Shown: positions 50,141 to 61,892, counted from the stretch's first letter. The stretch is DNA of 64,000 nt from Litorisediminicola beolgyonensis (GCF_042679605.1 NZ_JBHTMU010000008.1:73600-137599), one strand, 5' to 3'. The notes: a model not told the origin generated them from the sequence alone. Program-made: numbers and translations.

Positions 50141-52033
50141 TCAGTTCTCCGGCGGAATGACCCGCAGGCGCAGCTCCATGAGCTGGTCCGAGGCGGGCTC
50201 GGACGGGGCGCCCATCATCAGGTCCTCGGCGCGCTGGTTCATCGGGAACATGATGACCTCGCGGATGTTCTGCTCGTCGGCGAGAAGCATCACGATGCGG
50301 TCGATGCCCGCGGCGCAGCCGCCGTGCGGGGGCGCGCCGAAGCGGAAGGCGTTGACCATGCCGCCGAAGCGCTTGCGGACCTCGTCCTCGCCGTAACCCG
50401 CCAGCTCGAACGCCTTGAACATGATCTCGGGGCGGTGGTTCCGGATCGCGCCGGACACGAGCTCGTAGCCGTTGCAGGCGAGATCGTACTGGTAGCCCAG
50501 CACCTTGAGCGGATCGCCCGAGAGCGCATCCATACCCCCCTGCGGCATCGAGAAGGGGTTGTGCGAGAAGTCGATATCGCCCGTTTCCTCGTCGGCCTCG
50601 TACATCGGGAAATCGACGATCCAGGCGAAGGCGAAACGGTCGGTGTCGGTCAGCTCCAGCTCGGCGCCGATGACGTCGCGCGCCTTGCCCGCCACCCGCT
50701 CGAAGCTCGCGGGCTTGCCGCCGAGGAAGAACGCGGCATCGCCGACGCCGAGGTCCAGCTGCTGGCGGATCGCCTCGGTCCGCTCGGGGCCGATGTTCTT
50801 GGCGAGCGGACCGGCGGCTTCCCAGTATTTGTTTGCAGGGATCTCTCCACGTTCGAATACGCTTTCTCCCGCGAAAGACTGCTCCCGCTGAATCTTTCTA
50901 AGGGGATGATCCATATTTTCCATGGCTTCAGGCGGCAAGTCAGCAAGCCTCCAGAAGATGTAGCCCATCCCGGGCAGGCCCTCTTTCTGGGCAAAGGCGT
51001 TCATGCGGTCGCAGAACTTGCGGCTGCCGCCCTTGGGCGCGGGGATCGCGCGGATCTCGTTGCCCTCGTGCTCGAGAAGCTTGGCGAAGATCGCGAAGCC
51101 CGAGCCGCGGAAATGCTCGGAGACGTCCTGCATCTTGATCGGGTTGCGCAGGTCCGGCTTGTCGGTGCCGTACCAAAGCGCGGAATCGGCATAGGAGATC
51201 TGCGGCCAGTCGCCGGGCGCGTCGACGCGGCGGCCTCCACCGAACTCCTCGAAGACGCCCGCGATCACCGGAGCGACGGTGTCGAACACGTCCTGCTGCT
51301 CGACAAAGCTCATCTCCAGGTCGAGCTGGTAGAAATCGGTGGGCGAGCGGTCGGCGCGCGGGTCCTCGTCGCGGAAGCAGGGCGCGATCTGGAAATACTT
51401 GTCGAAGCCCGACACCATGATCAGCTGCTTGAACTGCTGTGGCGCCTGCGGCAGCGCGTAGAACTTGCCGGGATGAAGACGCGAGGGCACGAGGAAGTCG
51501 CGCGCGCCTTCGGGCGAGGACGCGGTGATGATCGGCGTCTGGTACTCGCGGAAATCCTGCGCCCACATGCGCTTGCGGATCGAGGCCACGACATCGGAGC
51601 GCAGCGTCATGTTCTTCTGCATCTCGGCGCGGCGCAGGTCGAGGTAGCGATAGCGCAGGCGCGTCTCCTCGGGGTATTCCTGATCGCCGAAGACGATGAG
51701 CGGCAGCTCCTCGGCGGCGCCGAGCACGTCCATGTCGCGGATATAGACCTCGATCTCGCCGGTGGGCAGCTTGGCGTTCACGAGGCTCTCGTCGCGGGCC
51801 TTCACGACGCCGTCAATGCGCACGCACCATTCCGAGCGCAGCTTCTCGACCTGGGCGAAGACCGGGCTGTCGGGATCGCAGAGCACCTGCGTCACGCCGT
51901 AATGGTCGCGCAGGTCGATGAAGAGCACGCCGCCGTGGTCGCGGATCCGGTGCACCCAGCCGGCGAGGCGGACGGTCTCGCCCACATGCTCCTTGCGGAG
52001 ATCGGCGCAGGTATGGCTGCGATAGGCATGCAT
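50141..52033 (-). CDS. aspS: Aspartyl-tRNA synthetase with a low-GC in-frame insertion
   Basis: 630 residues from ATG 52033 (MHAYRSHTCADL). Class II motifs are intact: anticodon-binding OB fold (VRLAGWVHRIRDHGGVLFIDLRD), motif 1 region FREYQTPI, motif 2 FRDEDPRADRSPTDFYQLD, and motif 3 GIDRIVMLLADEQNIREVIMFP. The usual alphaproteobacterial form is about 590 residues. Here about 41 residues (LADLPPEAMENMDHPL... to ANKYW) stand between GYIFWR and EAAGPLAKNIG. The corresponding DNA, about 50822-50950, is near 50% G+C with AAA/AAT/AGA codons, unlike the rest. The insertion is in the GAD-type insert domain, away from the active site, so function is likely kept. The downstream restriction endonuclease gene is coupled to its stop. 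Confidence 0.92.
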   Translation of the reverse strand: MHAYRSHTCADLRKEHVGETVRLAGWVHRIRDHGGVLFIDLRDHYGVTQVLCDPDSPVFAQVEKLRSEWCVRIDGVVKARDESLVNAKLPTGEIEVYIRDMDVLGAAEELPLIVFGDQEYPEETRLRYRYLDLRRAEMQKNMTLRSDVVASIRKRMWAQDFREYQTPIITASSPEGARDFLVPSRLHPGKFYALPQAPQQFKQLIMVSGFDKYFQIAPCFRDEDPRADRSPTDFYQLDLEMSFVEQQDVFDTVAPVIAGVFEEFGGGRRVDAPGDWPQISYADSALWYGTDKPDLRNPIKMQDVSEHFRGSGFAIFAKLLEHEGNEIRAIPAPKGGSRKFCDRMNAFAQKEGLPGMGYIFWRLADLPPEAMENMDHPLRKIQREQSFAGESVFERGEIPANKYWEAAGPLAKNIGPERTEAIRQQLDLGVGDAAFFLGGKPASFERVAGKARDVIGAELELTDTDRFAFAWIVDFPMYEADEETGDIDFSHNPFSMPQGGMDALSGDPLKVLGYQYDLACNGYELVSGAIRNHRPEIMFKAFELAGYGEDEVRKRFGGMVNAFRFGAPPHGGCAAGIDRIVMLLADEQNIREVIMFPMNQRAEDLMMGAPSEPASDQLMELRLRVIPPEN

Positions 52034-52157
52034 CGGTGAAAAACCCCTTGGACGGTGCCGGAAAACTAGGCGCCGATACACCCCTCCCGGCCCGGGAAGT
52101 CAAGGGAGCGGTCAGGGTTTCGTCCCGATGCGGCGCGGTCCGGCCCGGTGGGCGGGA

Positions 52158-52757
52158 TCACATCTTGAGCTGGAAGGTGCAGTGATCGGAATCGTCGGCG
52201 CAGCACGAGGTCTCCGAGCAGATGAAATCCCGATGCGCCAGACGCTGGAAGAGATGCTCGAAAAAGGCCGCGTAGAAGAGGCAGGTCCGCGCGCCCCGCT
52301 GCCGGGGTCCGATCAGCGGGTTCTTGTAGATCGCCAGCCGGCTGGTGGTCTGGATCGCGAAGAGGCCCGAGCCGGTGAATTGCGCGGCATTGAGGCGGAC
52401 GGACTTGCCGACAAGCCAGGCCGCCATGGAAAACGGCATGTTCTGAAGAAGAAGCCGCGCCTGGGGGGCGACGGCGGAGACGACGAACATCTCGGCGGCG
52501 ACCCGTCCGGCCTCGTCGAACATCTGGACGTCGGCGCCCGGCCAGGCCTCGCGGATGTAGTCGTGGAGCGCCAGCACCTTGGCTTCGGGGACCATCTCGT
52601 TGTCGCTGGGCATCAGCTCGAGCCCGACCGAGGCGAAGGCCTCGTCCCGGGCCGCGGCTCCGACATGCTGCTCGAGCACCGTCCAGAACGGCGCCACCAT
52701 CAGCGCCCCGAGCGCATGCGTGCTCTTTGGGGGCAGGAATGCAGTATCGGAGTCCAT
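52158..52757 (-). CDS. bchJ: BchJ-like V4R-domain protein (bacteriochlorophyll 4-vinyl reductase family)
   Basis: 199 residues. The V4R domain includes Cys-rich C-terminus CSETSCCADDSDHCTFQL and VGKSVRLNAAQFTGSGLFAIQTTSRLAIYKNPLI, matching BchJ of Rhodobacter-type phototrophs. BchJ was proposed to reduce the 8(4)-vinyl group of chlorophyllide precursors, though it may instead be a helper or substrate carrier. No other photosynthesis genes are in this window. A TGT-N12-ACA palindrome like PpsR/CrtJ sites lies 161 bp upstream of its start. A role in bacteriochlorophyll synthesis is a fair guess, not shown. Confidence 0.7.
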   Translation of the reverse strand: MDSDTAFLPPKSTHALGALMVAPFWTVLEQHVGAAARDEAFASVGLELMPSDNEMVPEAKVLALHDYIREAWPGADVQMFDEAGRVAAEMFVVSAVAPQARLLLQNMPFSMAAWLVGKSVRLNAAQFTGSGLFAIQTTSRLAIYKNPLIGPRQRGARTCLFYAAFFEHLFQRLAHRDFICSETSCCADDSDHCTFQLKM

Positions 52758-52917
52758 CAACATCTCATGTCACAGTCATGTCCCAGAACCCGGTCGACGA
52801 TCCGTATCGCCGGGGGGAGGAGCGGGCAGCAGTGCGCGACGAGGGGACAGGCGCACCCGGTCTACGTCCAATATCGGCAGCCTATGACTCAGATAAAGGG
52901 AGCCTTACGGACTATGG

Positions 52918-52935
52918 TGTCAAAAAATACTGACA
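52918..52935. promoter_or_regulatory. PpsR/CrtJ-type site TGT-N12-ACA between bchJ-like and carB
   Basis: TGTCA-N8-TGACA, fitting the TGT-N12-ACA consensus of the light- and oxygen-responsive repressor PpsR. It lies in the 317-bp gap between the leftward bchJ-like start (52757) and carB (53075). The gap otherwise shows only an AT-rich patch around the site. A 6-base consensus alone is weak; the 5-bp inverted arms and the bchJ neighbour raise the odds. Confidence 0.45.
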
Positions 52936-53074
52936 CATCTTGCGAGAGGCTGACAGCGGCCTTTCGGCAGGGGTGGATTGAGGGGGTTGAACCCAAGGGG
53001 CGCTTGGCTATACGTCACGCCAATTTGGCCCCCGTCAGGCTGCTGCCGGGCGTCGTCTGCCACAGAGGTCCGCT

Positions 53075-56407
<3,333 letters not shown>

Positions 56408-56414
56408 CGGTGAT

Positions 56415-56439
56415 CGGGCGGGCGGTTGCCGCCTGCCCG
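56415..56439. terminator. Stem-loop between convergent carB and RsmB-like genes
   Basis: CGGGCGGGCGG pairs with CCGCCTGCCCG (one mismatch or wobble) around a TTG loop, 8 bp past the carB stop. T residues after it are few (TCCCG), so efficiency is uncertain. Confidence 0.5.
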
Positions 56440-56456
56440 TCCCGCGGCGGCGGAGG

Positions 56457-57713
56457 TCAGCCGCGCTCCAGAACCGCCATGTAGAACCCGTCCATGCCGC
56501 CGCGCTCGGGCCAGATCTCGGGCGTGAGGCGGAGGCCGCCTTCGCTGCTGCGCCAGCCGTCCTCGATCCAGTCGTGATCCAGCGGGACGACGCGGAGGCC
56601 CGGGTGGCGTTCTAGCGCGGCGTCGATCTGCGCCTCGCCCTCGTCGGGCAGGAGCGAGCAGGTGCAGAAGACGACGCGCCCGCCGGGACGGACCAGCGGC
56701 AGCGCGCGATCCAGAAGCTGCGATTGCAGCTCGATCAGCTCCGAGATGCCCTCGCCCGCCTGTGCGCGCGGCAGGTCCGGGTGGCGGCGGATGGTGCCGG
56801 TGGCCGAACAGGGCGCGTCGAGCAGCACCGCATCGAACGGCCCGCCCTCCCAGGTCAGCGCATCCGCGGCGACGATCTCGGCCGCAAGCCCGGTGCGCTC
56901 GAGATTCTCGCGGAGCCGTCCGAGCCGCGCCTCGGAGAGGTCGAGCGCGGTGACGCGCGCGCCGCCTGCGGCCAGTTGCAGCGTCTTGCCGCCGGGGGCG
57001 GCGCAGAGGTCCAGAACCGACAGCCCCGCGACATCGCCCAGAAGCTTGACCGGCAGCGCCGCGGCGGCGTCCTGCACCCAGAAGGCGCCCGTGTCATAGC
57101 CCGGCAGGGCGCTGACCTGCGCCGGACCGGTCAGGCGCACCGATCCCGTGGGCAGAAGCGTGCCATCCACGCTGTCGACCAGCGCCTGGGGGTCGTCCTT
57201 GGCGGTGAGGTCAACGGGCGCCCCCGCGAGATGGGCGCGCTCCATCGCCGCGACGCGCGGCTTTCCCCAGGCCGAGACCAGCGGCTGGCGCAGCCAGCGC
57301 GGCAAGCGCGGCACAGGCAGACTGTCCCAGCGGGCGGGAGCCTCTTCGACCATCTTGCGCAGGACGGCGTTCACCAGCCCCTTCATCGCCGCGGTGCGCT
57401 TGTTTCCAGCGACGAGATCGACGCAGGCGTTCACGACACCATGCGGCGCTCCGCCCTGCGCCAGCTCCACCGTGCCGAGACGCAGGACGTTTCTGACCTT
57501 GAGCGGCGGGCCTTTGCGCAGGTGGGGCGCGAGAAGCGCGTCGGCGCGTTCCATCTCGCGCAGGACCGACAGCGCCAGCCGCTGGGCCGTGGCGCGGTCT
57601 GCAGGCGGAAGCTCGGCGAGCGTCGCGGAGAGCTCGTTGAGCCTGCGGCCTTCGCCGAGCACCGCGCCCAGAAGCTCTATCGCCGCCCGTCTTGCGTCCG
57701 GTTCTCGTGCCAT
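56457..57713 (-). CDS. RsmB/NusB-family RNA (cytosine-5) methyltransferase
   Basis: 418 residues from ATG 57713. The N-terminal NusB-like RNA-binding domain (RLALSVLREMERADALLAPHL) is followed by an AdoMet methyltransferase domain: VLDLCAAPGGKTLQLA, VTALDLSEARLGRL, VLLDAPCSATGTIRRHPD and FCTCSLLPDEGE. The two Cys residues (in APCSATG and CTCSLL) are the nucleophile and release Cys of m5C RNA methyltransferases. It probably modifies 16S rRNA. Convergent with carB; close divergence from the DUF1674 gene. Confidence 0.85.
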   Translation of the reverse strand: MAREPDARRAAIELLGAVLGEGRRLNELSATLAELPPADRATAQRLALSVLREMERADALLAPHLRKGPPLKVRNVLRLGTVELAQGGAPHGVVNACVDLVAGNKRTAAMKGLVNAVLRKMVEEAPARWDSLPVPRLPRWLRQPLVSAWGKPRVAAMERAHLAGAPVDLTAKDDPQALVDSVDGTLLPTGSVRLTGPAQVSALPGYDTGAFWVQDAAAALPVKLLGDVAGLSVLDLCAAPGGKTLQLAAGGARVTALDLSEARLGRLRENLERTGLAAEIVAADALTWEGGPFDAVLLDAPCSATGTIRRHPDLPRAQAGEGISELIELQSQLLDRALPLVRPGGRVVFCTCSLLPDEGEAQIDAALERHPGLRVVPLDHDWIEDGWRSSEGGLRLTPEIWPERGGMDGFYMAVLERG

Positions 57714-57802
57714 TGCCGTCCCTGTTCTCTCAGCGCGCCGGTCTTGAGCCGGGGCGAGCGCGGCGTATATCAACGCCAGGAGCGCAAGGAAAGCGAGAGC
57801 CT

Positions 57803-57982
57803 ATGAGCGACAAGACAGACCTGCCCCCCGCCGCGCAGCGCGCGCTGGCCGAGGCCGAGGACCGCCGCCGCGCCGCCGAGGCGGACGCGCAGCCGTTGCC
57901 GGTCGAGCTTGGCGGACGCAAAGGGCCGGAGCCGGTGCGCTACGGGGATTGGGAAAAAAAGGGGCTGGCGATCGACTTCTAG
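57803..57982 (+). CDS. DUF1674 small protein (SDHAF4-like)
   Basis: 59 residues from ATG 57803, preceded by AAGGAAAG. The C-terminal signature ELGGRKGPEPVRYGDWEKKGLAIDF is DUF1674, related to the succinate dehydrogenase assembly factor SDHAF4. In mitochondria SDHAF4 helps protect the flavinated subunit. It is a single small gene, divergent from the RsmB-like gene and convergent with a hypothetical periplasmic gene. No sdh genes are in the window. Confidence 0.8.
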   Translation: MSDKTDLPPAAQRALAEAEDRRRAAEADAQPLPVELGGRKGPEPVRYGDWEKKGLAIDF

Positions 57983-57993
57983 GTCGCGCCCGT

Positions 57994-58353
57994 TCAGCGC
58001 AGCGTGAAGGCCGCCGAGCGGCCTGCGCCGCGATCCGAGGTGAAGCGGATCTCGCTGCCATCGGAGGCCACCGCCTGACAATTATAGCCGAGAGGGTCGC
58101 CGCCCCAAGTCAGGTTGCGGCAGAAATAGCCATCCTGCCAGCTCCACTCGCCGCTGACATCCCAACCGGCGCCGTTGCCGCTGATGCCGCCCTCGGGGCT
58201 GACGGTCAGCGAGACGAGCGGTCTGGTCAGGGTCTTTCCCGCGATCAACTCGACGAACTGCGCCCGATCCGAGATCGGGGCAAGCTCGGCATGGGCAGGC
58301 TGGGCCGCGGCGAGGGCGGCGGTCAGGGCGGTAAGGGCAATCGACAGGCGCAT
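57994..58353 (-). CDS. Hypothetical periplasmic protein (119 aa)
   Basis: 119 residues from ATG 58353, beginning with a signal peptide (MRLSIALTALTAALAAAQPAHA). The mature part has beta-type repeats (GWDVSGEWSWQDGYFCRNLTWGG; YNCQAVASDGSEIRFTSD) with two Cys that could form a disulfide. No family is recognised. It lies 97 bp downstream of dapB on the same strand. Function unknown. Confidence 0.6.
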   Translation of the reverse strand: MRLSIALTALTAALAAAQPAHAELAPISDRAQFVELIAGKTLTRPLVSLTVSPEGGISGNGAGWDVSGEWSWQDGYFCRNLTWGGDPLGYNCQAVASDGSEIRFTSDRGAGRSAAFTLR

Positions 58354-58449
58354 GGACGTCTCCGGTCGTGAACGGCTCCAATTCATATACGCTGACGTCT
58401 GCCGGAAAGGTTTCCCGCCCTCACGGGAATGTGAGCCAGAGCGAGCGCG

Positions 58450-59259
58450 TCAGAGGCCGAGAACGTCCAGCATGTCATAGGCGCCCGGCGCCTTGTCCTG
58501 CCCCCAGAGCGCGGCCTTGAGCGCGCCGCGCGCGAAGATGCCGCGGTCGGTGGCGATATGGCTCAGGCGAATGCGCTCGCCGGTGGCGGCGAAGAGCACG
58601 TCATGCTCGCCCACGATGTCGCCGCCGCGGATCGCGGAAAAGCCGATATGGCCGCGGCTGCGCTCGCCGGTGATGCCATCACGCCCACGGTCCGAGACCT
58701 CGGCCAGCGTGACGCCCCGCCCCTCGGCGGCGGCCTCGCCCAGCATCAGCGCGGTGCCGGAGGGCGCATCGACCTTGTGGCGGTGGTGGGATTCAACGAT
58801 CTCGATATCCCAGTCGTCGTCCAGCGCCTCGGCGACCTTGCGGGTGAGCTGGGTCAGGAGATTGACGCCGAGCGACATGTTGCCCGCCCGGATCTGCACG
58901 GAATGGCGGGCGGCGGGCGCAAGGCGGTCGATCTGCGCCTCGGTGAAGCCAGTGGTGCCGATCACATGCACCGCGCGGGCCTGGGCGGCCAGCTCGGCGA
59001 AGGCGATCGTGGCCTCGGGCGCGGTGAAGTCGATCACCGCCTGGGCGCGGGCGAAGGCCTCGAGCGGGTCGCTAGAGACGAGGACACCGGACTTGGCGCC
59101 GCCCAGGGCTTCGCCCAGGTCGTGACCGACCCAGTCATGGCCCTCGCGCTCGAGCGCGCCGACAAGGCGCAGCCTGCCGCCCGCGGCGATCTCGCTCACG
59201 AGCATCTGCCCCATCCGTCCCGAAACTCCGGTGACCACAACGCCTGGCAGTTCGCTCAT
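58450..59259 (-). CDS. dapB: 4-Hydroxy-tetrahydrodipicolinate reductase
   Basis: 269 residues from ATG 59259, preceded by AAGGAGA. The NAD(P) site is VVVTGVSGRMGQMLV, and the substrate motif HHRHKVDAPSGTALML gives the catalytic His and Lys. Later GDIVGEHDVLFAATGERI and SRGHIGFSAIRGG are DapB-typical. It reduces the diaminopimelate-pathway intermediate, leading to lysine and peptidoglycan. It is divergent from rbfA. Confidence 0.93.
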   Translation of the reverse strand: MSELPGVVVTGVSGRMGQMLVSEIAAGGRLRLVGALEREGHDWVGHDLGEALGGAKSGVLVSSDPLEAFARAQAVIDFTAPEATIAFAELAAQARAVHVIGTTGFTEAQIDRLAPAARHSVQIRAGNMSLGVNLLTQLTRKVAEALDDDWDIEIVESHHRHKVDAPSGTALMLGEAAAEGRGVTLAEVSDRGRDGITGERSRGHIGFSAIRGGDIVGEHDVLFAATGERIRLSHIATDRGIFARGALKAALWGQDKAPGAYDMLDVLGL

Positions 59260-59373
59260 CTCGTTCTCCTTGCCCATCTGCGCCCTCATACGCCGCCGCC
59301 CTCCCCTTGGTAAAGCCGCTCACGCCCCTCGGGGGCGCTTGGCAAAGCCACGGGCGATGGTTAGGTGGGGAGC

Positions 59374-59769
59374 ATGGCGAAGCACCGTTCTTCCGAGGGT
59401 TCCGGCCCGTCCCAGCGCCAGCTCCGCGTCGGCGAGCTGATCCGGCGCACCTTGTCGGATGTGCTGATGCGCGGCGACGTGCATGACCCCGACCTGACGC
59501 GCATGTCGATCACCGTGGGCGAGGTGACCGTGTCCCCGGATCTCAAGATCGCGACCGCCTATGTGCTGCCTCTCGGTGGCCGGGGTCAGGAGGACGTGGT
59601 CCAGATCCTCGCGCGCAACAAGACCGAGCTGCGGCGGCTCGTCTCCAAGAACCTCACGCTGAAATTCGCGCCCGACCTGCGGTTCCGCCTCGACGAGACC
59701 TTCGACCGTCTCGACGAGACGCGGCGGCTCTTTTCGCAGGACAACGTCCGCCGCGATCTCGAAGAGTGA
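59374..59769 (+). CDS. rbfA: Ribosome-binding factor A
   Basis: 131 residues from ATG 59374. The KH-like fold is evident: SQRQLRVGELIRRTLSDVLMRGDVHDPDLTRMSITVGEVTVSPDLKIATAYVLPLGG and FAPDLRFRLDETFDRLDETRRLF. RbfA binds the 30S subunit and helps 16S rRNA processing. A nearby in-frame ATG three codons upstream is possible. The next gene's GTG overlaps its stop by 4 bp, so the two are coupled. Confidence 0.92.
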   Translation: MAKHRSSEGSGPSQRQLRVGELIRRTLSDVLMRGDVHDPDLTRMSITVGEVTVSPDLKIATAYVLPLGGRGQEDVVQILARNKTELRRLVSKNLTLKFAPDLRFRLDETFDRLDETRRLFSQDNVRRDLEE

Positions 59770-60530
59770 TGCGCGCGCGCGTGGCCCTCGGAATGGTGGT
59801 GTCGGCACTGGCCGCCTGGGCGTCGCCCGCGGCCCGTCCGGCCCATGCGCTTGGCTGCGAGAGCGTCACGTTCGAGGACACGCCCTATTCCATTTGCCGC
59901 GTCGACATGGAGCGCGACGACCTGCGGCTCTTTCTCGATGCCGAGGATGGCGAGCGCTACGGGCAGTTCAGCCGCATCGACGCGCTTCTGTCGCATGAGG
60001 GCAAGCGCCTCGGATTCGCGATGAACGCGGGCATGTATCACGAGGATCGCGCTCCGGTCGGGCTTTACGTCGAGGACGGGCAGGAGGTCATGCGGGCGAT
60101 CCCGAACCCCGGGCCCGGGAATTTCGGCCTTCTGCCCAATGGCGTCTTCTGTTTCGGGGACGGCGAGGCGCGGGTGATCGAGACGCTGCGCTATCTCGAC
60201 GAGGGGCCGGAATGCCGCTTCGCCACCCAGTCCGGGCCGATGCTGGTCATCGACGGCGAGTTGCATCCGCGCTTTCTGCCCGACAGCACCTCGCGCTACA
60301 TCCGCAACGGCGTGGGCACGACCGGGGACAGCAAGACCGCGATCTTCGCGATCTCCGACCGTCCGGTGACCTTCCACGCCTTCGGGCGATTCTTCCGCGA
60401 CGGGCTCGGGCTCGACCAGGCGCTCTTTCTCGACGGCAACGTGTCGCGTCTCTACGCGCCCGAGCTTGGACGCTCGGATATCGGGCGCTGGCTTGGCCCG
60501 ATCGTCGGCGTGGTCACCGAAACCGAGTAG
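59766..60530 (+). CDS. Phosphodiester glycosidase-family (DUF2233) secreted protein
   Basis: 254 residues, signal peptide (MRARVALGMVVSALAAWASPAARPAHA). GTG at 59766 overlaps the rbfA stop (GTGATG); the ATG at 59769 is also usable. The core FAMNAGMYHEDRAPVGLYVEDG, SRYIRNGVGTTGDSKTAIFAISD and FRDGLGLDQALFLDGNVSRLY matches the NAGPA/DUF2233 fold, which in relatives cleaves N-acetylglucosamine phosphodiesters. Two Cys near the N-terminus (GCESVTF; SICRVDM) may bond. Probably a periplasmic hydrolase; substrate unknown. Confidence 0.8.
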   Translation: MMRARVALGMVVSALAAWASPAARPAHALGCESVTFEDTPYSICRVDMERDDLRLFLDAEDGERYGQFSRIDALLSHEGKRLGFAMNAGMYHEDRAPVGLYVEDGQEVMRAIPNPGPGNFGLLPNGVFCFGDGEARVIETLRYLDEGPECRFATQSGPMLVIDGELHPRFLPDSTSRYIRNGVGTTGDSKTAIFAISDRPVTFHAFGRFFRDGLGLDQALFLDGNVSRLYAPELGRSDIGRWLGPIVGVVTETE

Positions 60531-60633
60531 CCCGCGCCCGGTTCGACCGGAAACGTCTTTCCCCTGTCGCCCCCGATATGTTCTTCTGGGACGGGCCCCT
60601 CTGCTGCGGGTCGGTTTGTAAGGGAGAGGACAT

Positions 60634-61686
60634 TTGGATCAGAAACTTGTTGGAACGGGGCTGGTCGCCCTGCTCGTCGGATTCGCGGCCGGCTGGATCG
60701 GGGCGCCGGACGCGCCTACGCTGTCACAGATCGGAAACCGCCTGTCCGAGGAGCTGACGCCGACCTCCGAGGCCACGTCGGCCCTGAGTGACCGCTTGGG
60801 CGCGCTCGAAGAACAGCTCTCCGGGCTGTCCGAGCAGGTCGCCGCAGCCTCCGAGCCCGATGGCAGCGCGGCCGCGATCTCGGCCCTGACCGAGGAAATC
60901 GCGGCCCTTTCGAGCCAGGTCCAGAGCGCGATGTCGGCGAGCGCCGAAAGCCAGACCGGGGTTGCCGATGCGCTCGGCACGCTCGGAGACCAGCTGTCGC
61001 AGATCGCGCAGGGCGGCGGTGGCGGCGCGTCCTCGTCGGGCAGCGACAGCGAGGCGGAGGCCCCCGCCGAATCGGCGTCGGCCAGCATGGATAACGGCGG
61101 CGGCAACAGCGGCGGCGGCGAGGGCACGCGCGCCGGCAGCACCGTCTCCTTCGCGGATGGCGCGATTCGCGTCTTTGTCTCGCGGGTCGATTCCGAAGGC
61201 GGCAGCGCGCGGCTCGCAATCGACGGTGCCCTGGTCACGCTGGCGGCGGGCGAAAGCCACGAGATCGAGGTCGAGGGCGAGCCCTGCTCGGTTACGCTTG
61301 ATGGCGTGTCGGGCAATTCCGCGCAGATCTCCGGCGGCTGCGGCGACAGCGGCGGCTCGGGCGAGATCTCCGGCGAGGCGGCATCGATCGAGGGTGGCTC
61401 CTCGGGCGAGGGCAGTTCCGCTGAAGGCGGCTCCGGCGAGGGCAGCTCGGACGAGGGCGGATCGGCCCTGCGCATGGGTGAGACCGCGATCCTCGGCGAA
61501 GGCGCCGCGCGGGTCTTCCTGTCCGGCATGTCCGAAGAGAACGGCACCGCGCGCATCGCGGTCAACGGCGTGATCGTGGAGACGCTGGAGAGCGGCGCGT
61601 CGCTCGAGGTGCCCGGCACCGACGGCTGTTCCGTGACGCTGGACAGCGTATCGGCCGAGGGCGCGTCGGTCAGCTACGGCTGCTGA
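60634..61686 (+). CDS. Membrane-anchored protein with a duplicated Cys-containing domain and Gly/Ser/Glu linkers (unrecognised)
   Basis: 350 residues from a TTG at 60634 (AAGGGAGAGGACAT upstream gives a good ribosome site). Order: a membrane helix (GLVALLVGFAAGWIG), a helical segment of about 80 residues with heptad spacing (SALSDRLGALEEQLSGLSEQVAA), a Gly/Ser/Glu-rich linker, domain 1 (about 165-240: GAIRVFVSRVDSEGGSARLAIDG...CSVTLDGVSGNSAQISGGC), a second Gly/Ser/Glu linker, and domain 2 (about 285-350: GAARVFLSGMSEENGTARIAVNG...CSVTLDSVSAEGASVSYGC). The two domains clearly descend from one duplication, each with two Cys. Likely periplasmic or surface-exposed. I do not recognise a family. 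Confidence 0.75.
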   Translation: MDQKLVGTGLVALLVGFAAGWIGAPDAPTLSQIGNRLSEELTPTSEATSALSDRLGALEEQLSGLSEQVAAASEPDGSAAAISALTEEIAALSSQVQSAMSASAESQTGVADALGTLGDQLSQIAQGGGGGASSSGSDSEAEAPAESASASMDNGGGNSGGGEGTRAGSTVSFADGAIRVFVSRVDSEGGSARLAIDGALVTLAAGESHEIEVEGEPCSVTLDGVSGNSAQISGGCGDSGGSGEISGEAASIEGGSSGEGSSAEGGSGEGSSDEGGSALRMGETAILGEGAARVFLSGMSEENGTARIAVNGVIVETLESGASLEVPGTDGCSVTLDSVSAEGASVSYGC

Positions 61687-61714
61687 CCCGCTCATCCGGC
61701 GATCCAGAAACGAA

Positions 61715-61740
61715 AAGAGCCGCCCCTCGGGGCGGCTCTT
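61715..61740. terminator. Bidirectional terminator between the repeat-domain protein and rpmJ
   Basis: AAGAGCCGCCCC and GGGGCGGCTCTT form a perfect 12-bp stem with a short loop. On the minus strand T residues follow (TCTTTTCG), ending the rpmJ transcript; on the plus strand it also closes the gene ending at 61686. Confidence 0.85.
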
Positions 61741-61766
61741 CCGTGTCCTGGAACCAGACCGGTGCT

Positions 61767-61892
61767 TCAGCCCTGGCGGGCCTTGAAGCGACGCTGGGTC
61801 TTGTTGATGACGTAGACTCGGCCCTTGCGGCGCACCACGCGGCAATCGCGATGGCGGTTCTTGAGCGAGCGGAGCGAGTTTCTGACCTTCAT
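61767..61892 (-). CDS. rpmJ: 50S ribosomal protein L36
   Basis: 41 residues, MKVRNSLRSLKNRHRDCR then VVRRKGRVYVINKTQRRFKARQG. This is the longer L36 form with a single Cys in place of a four-ligand zinc set, common in Rhodobacterales. It is found at the end of its own small minus-strand unit, after the tRNA-Val gene, and followed by a strong terminator. Too short to be obvious among other frames, but unmistakable in sequence. Confidence 0.95.
   Translation of the reverse strand: MKVRNSLRSLKNRHRDCRVVRRKGRVYVINKTQRRFKARQG

Noticed and set aside
52158..52757. Evidence of a photosynthesis gene cluster
   Set aside because: Only one V4R-type gene is present, and that domain also occurs in regulators; nothing else photosynthetic is seen.
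52781..52933. A 50-codon plus-strand frame upstream of carB
   Set aside because: No ribosome site, composition unlike coding DNA around it, and it overlaps the PpsR-type site and an AT-rich promoter-like patch.
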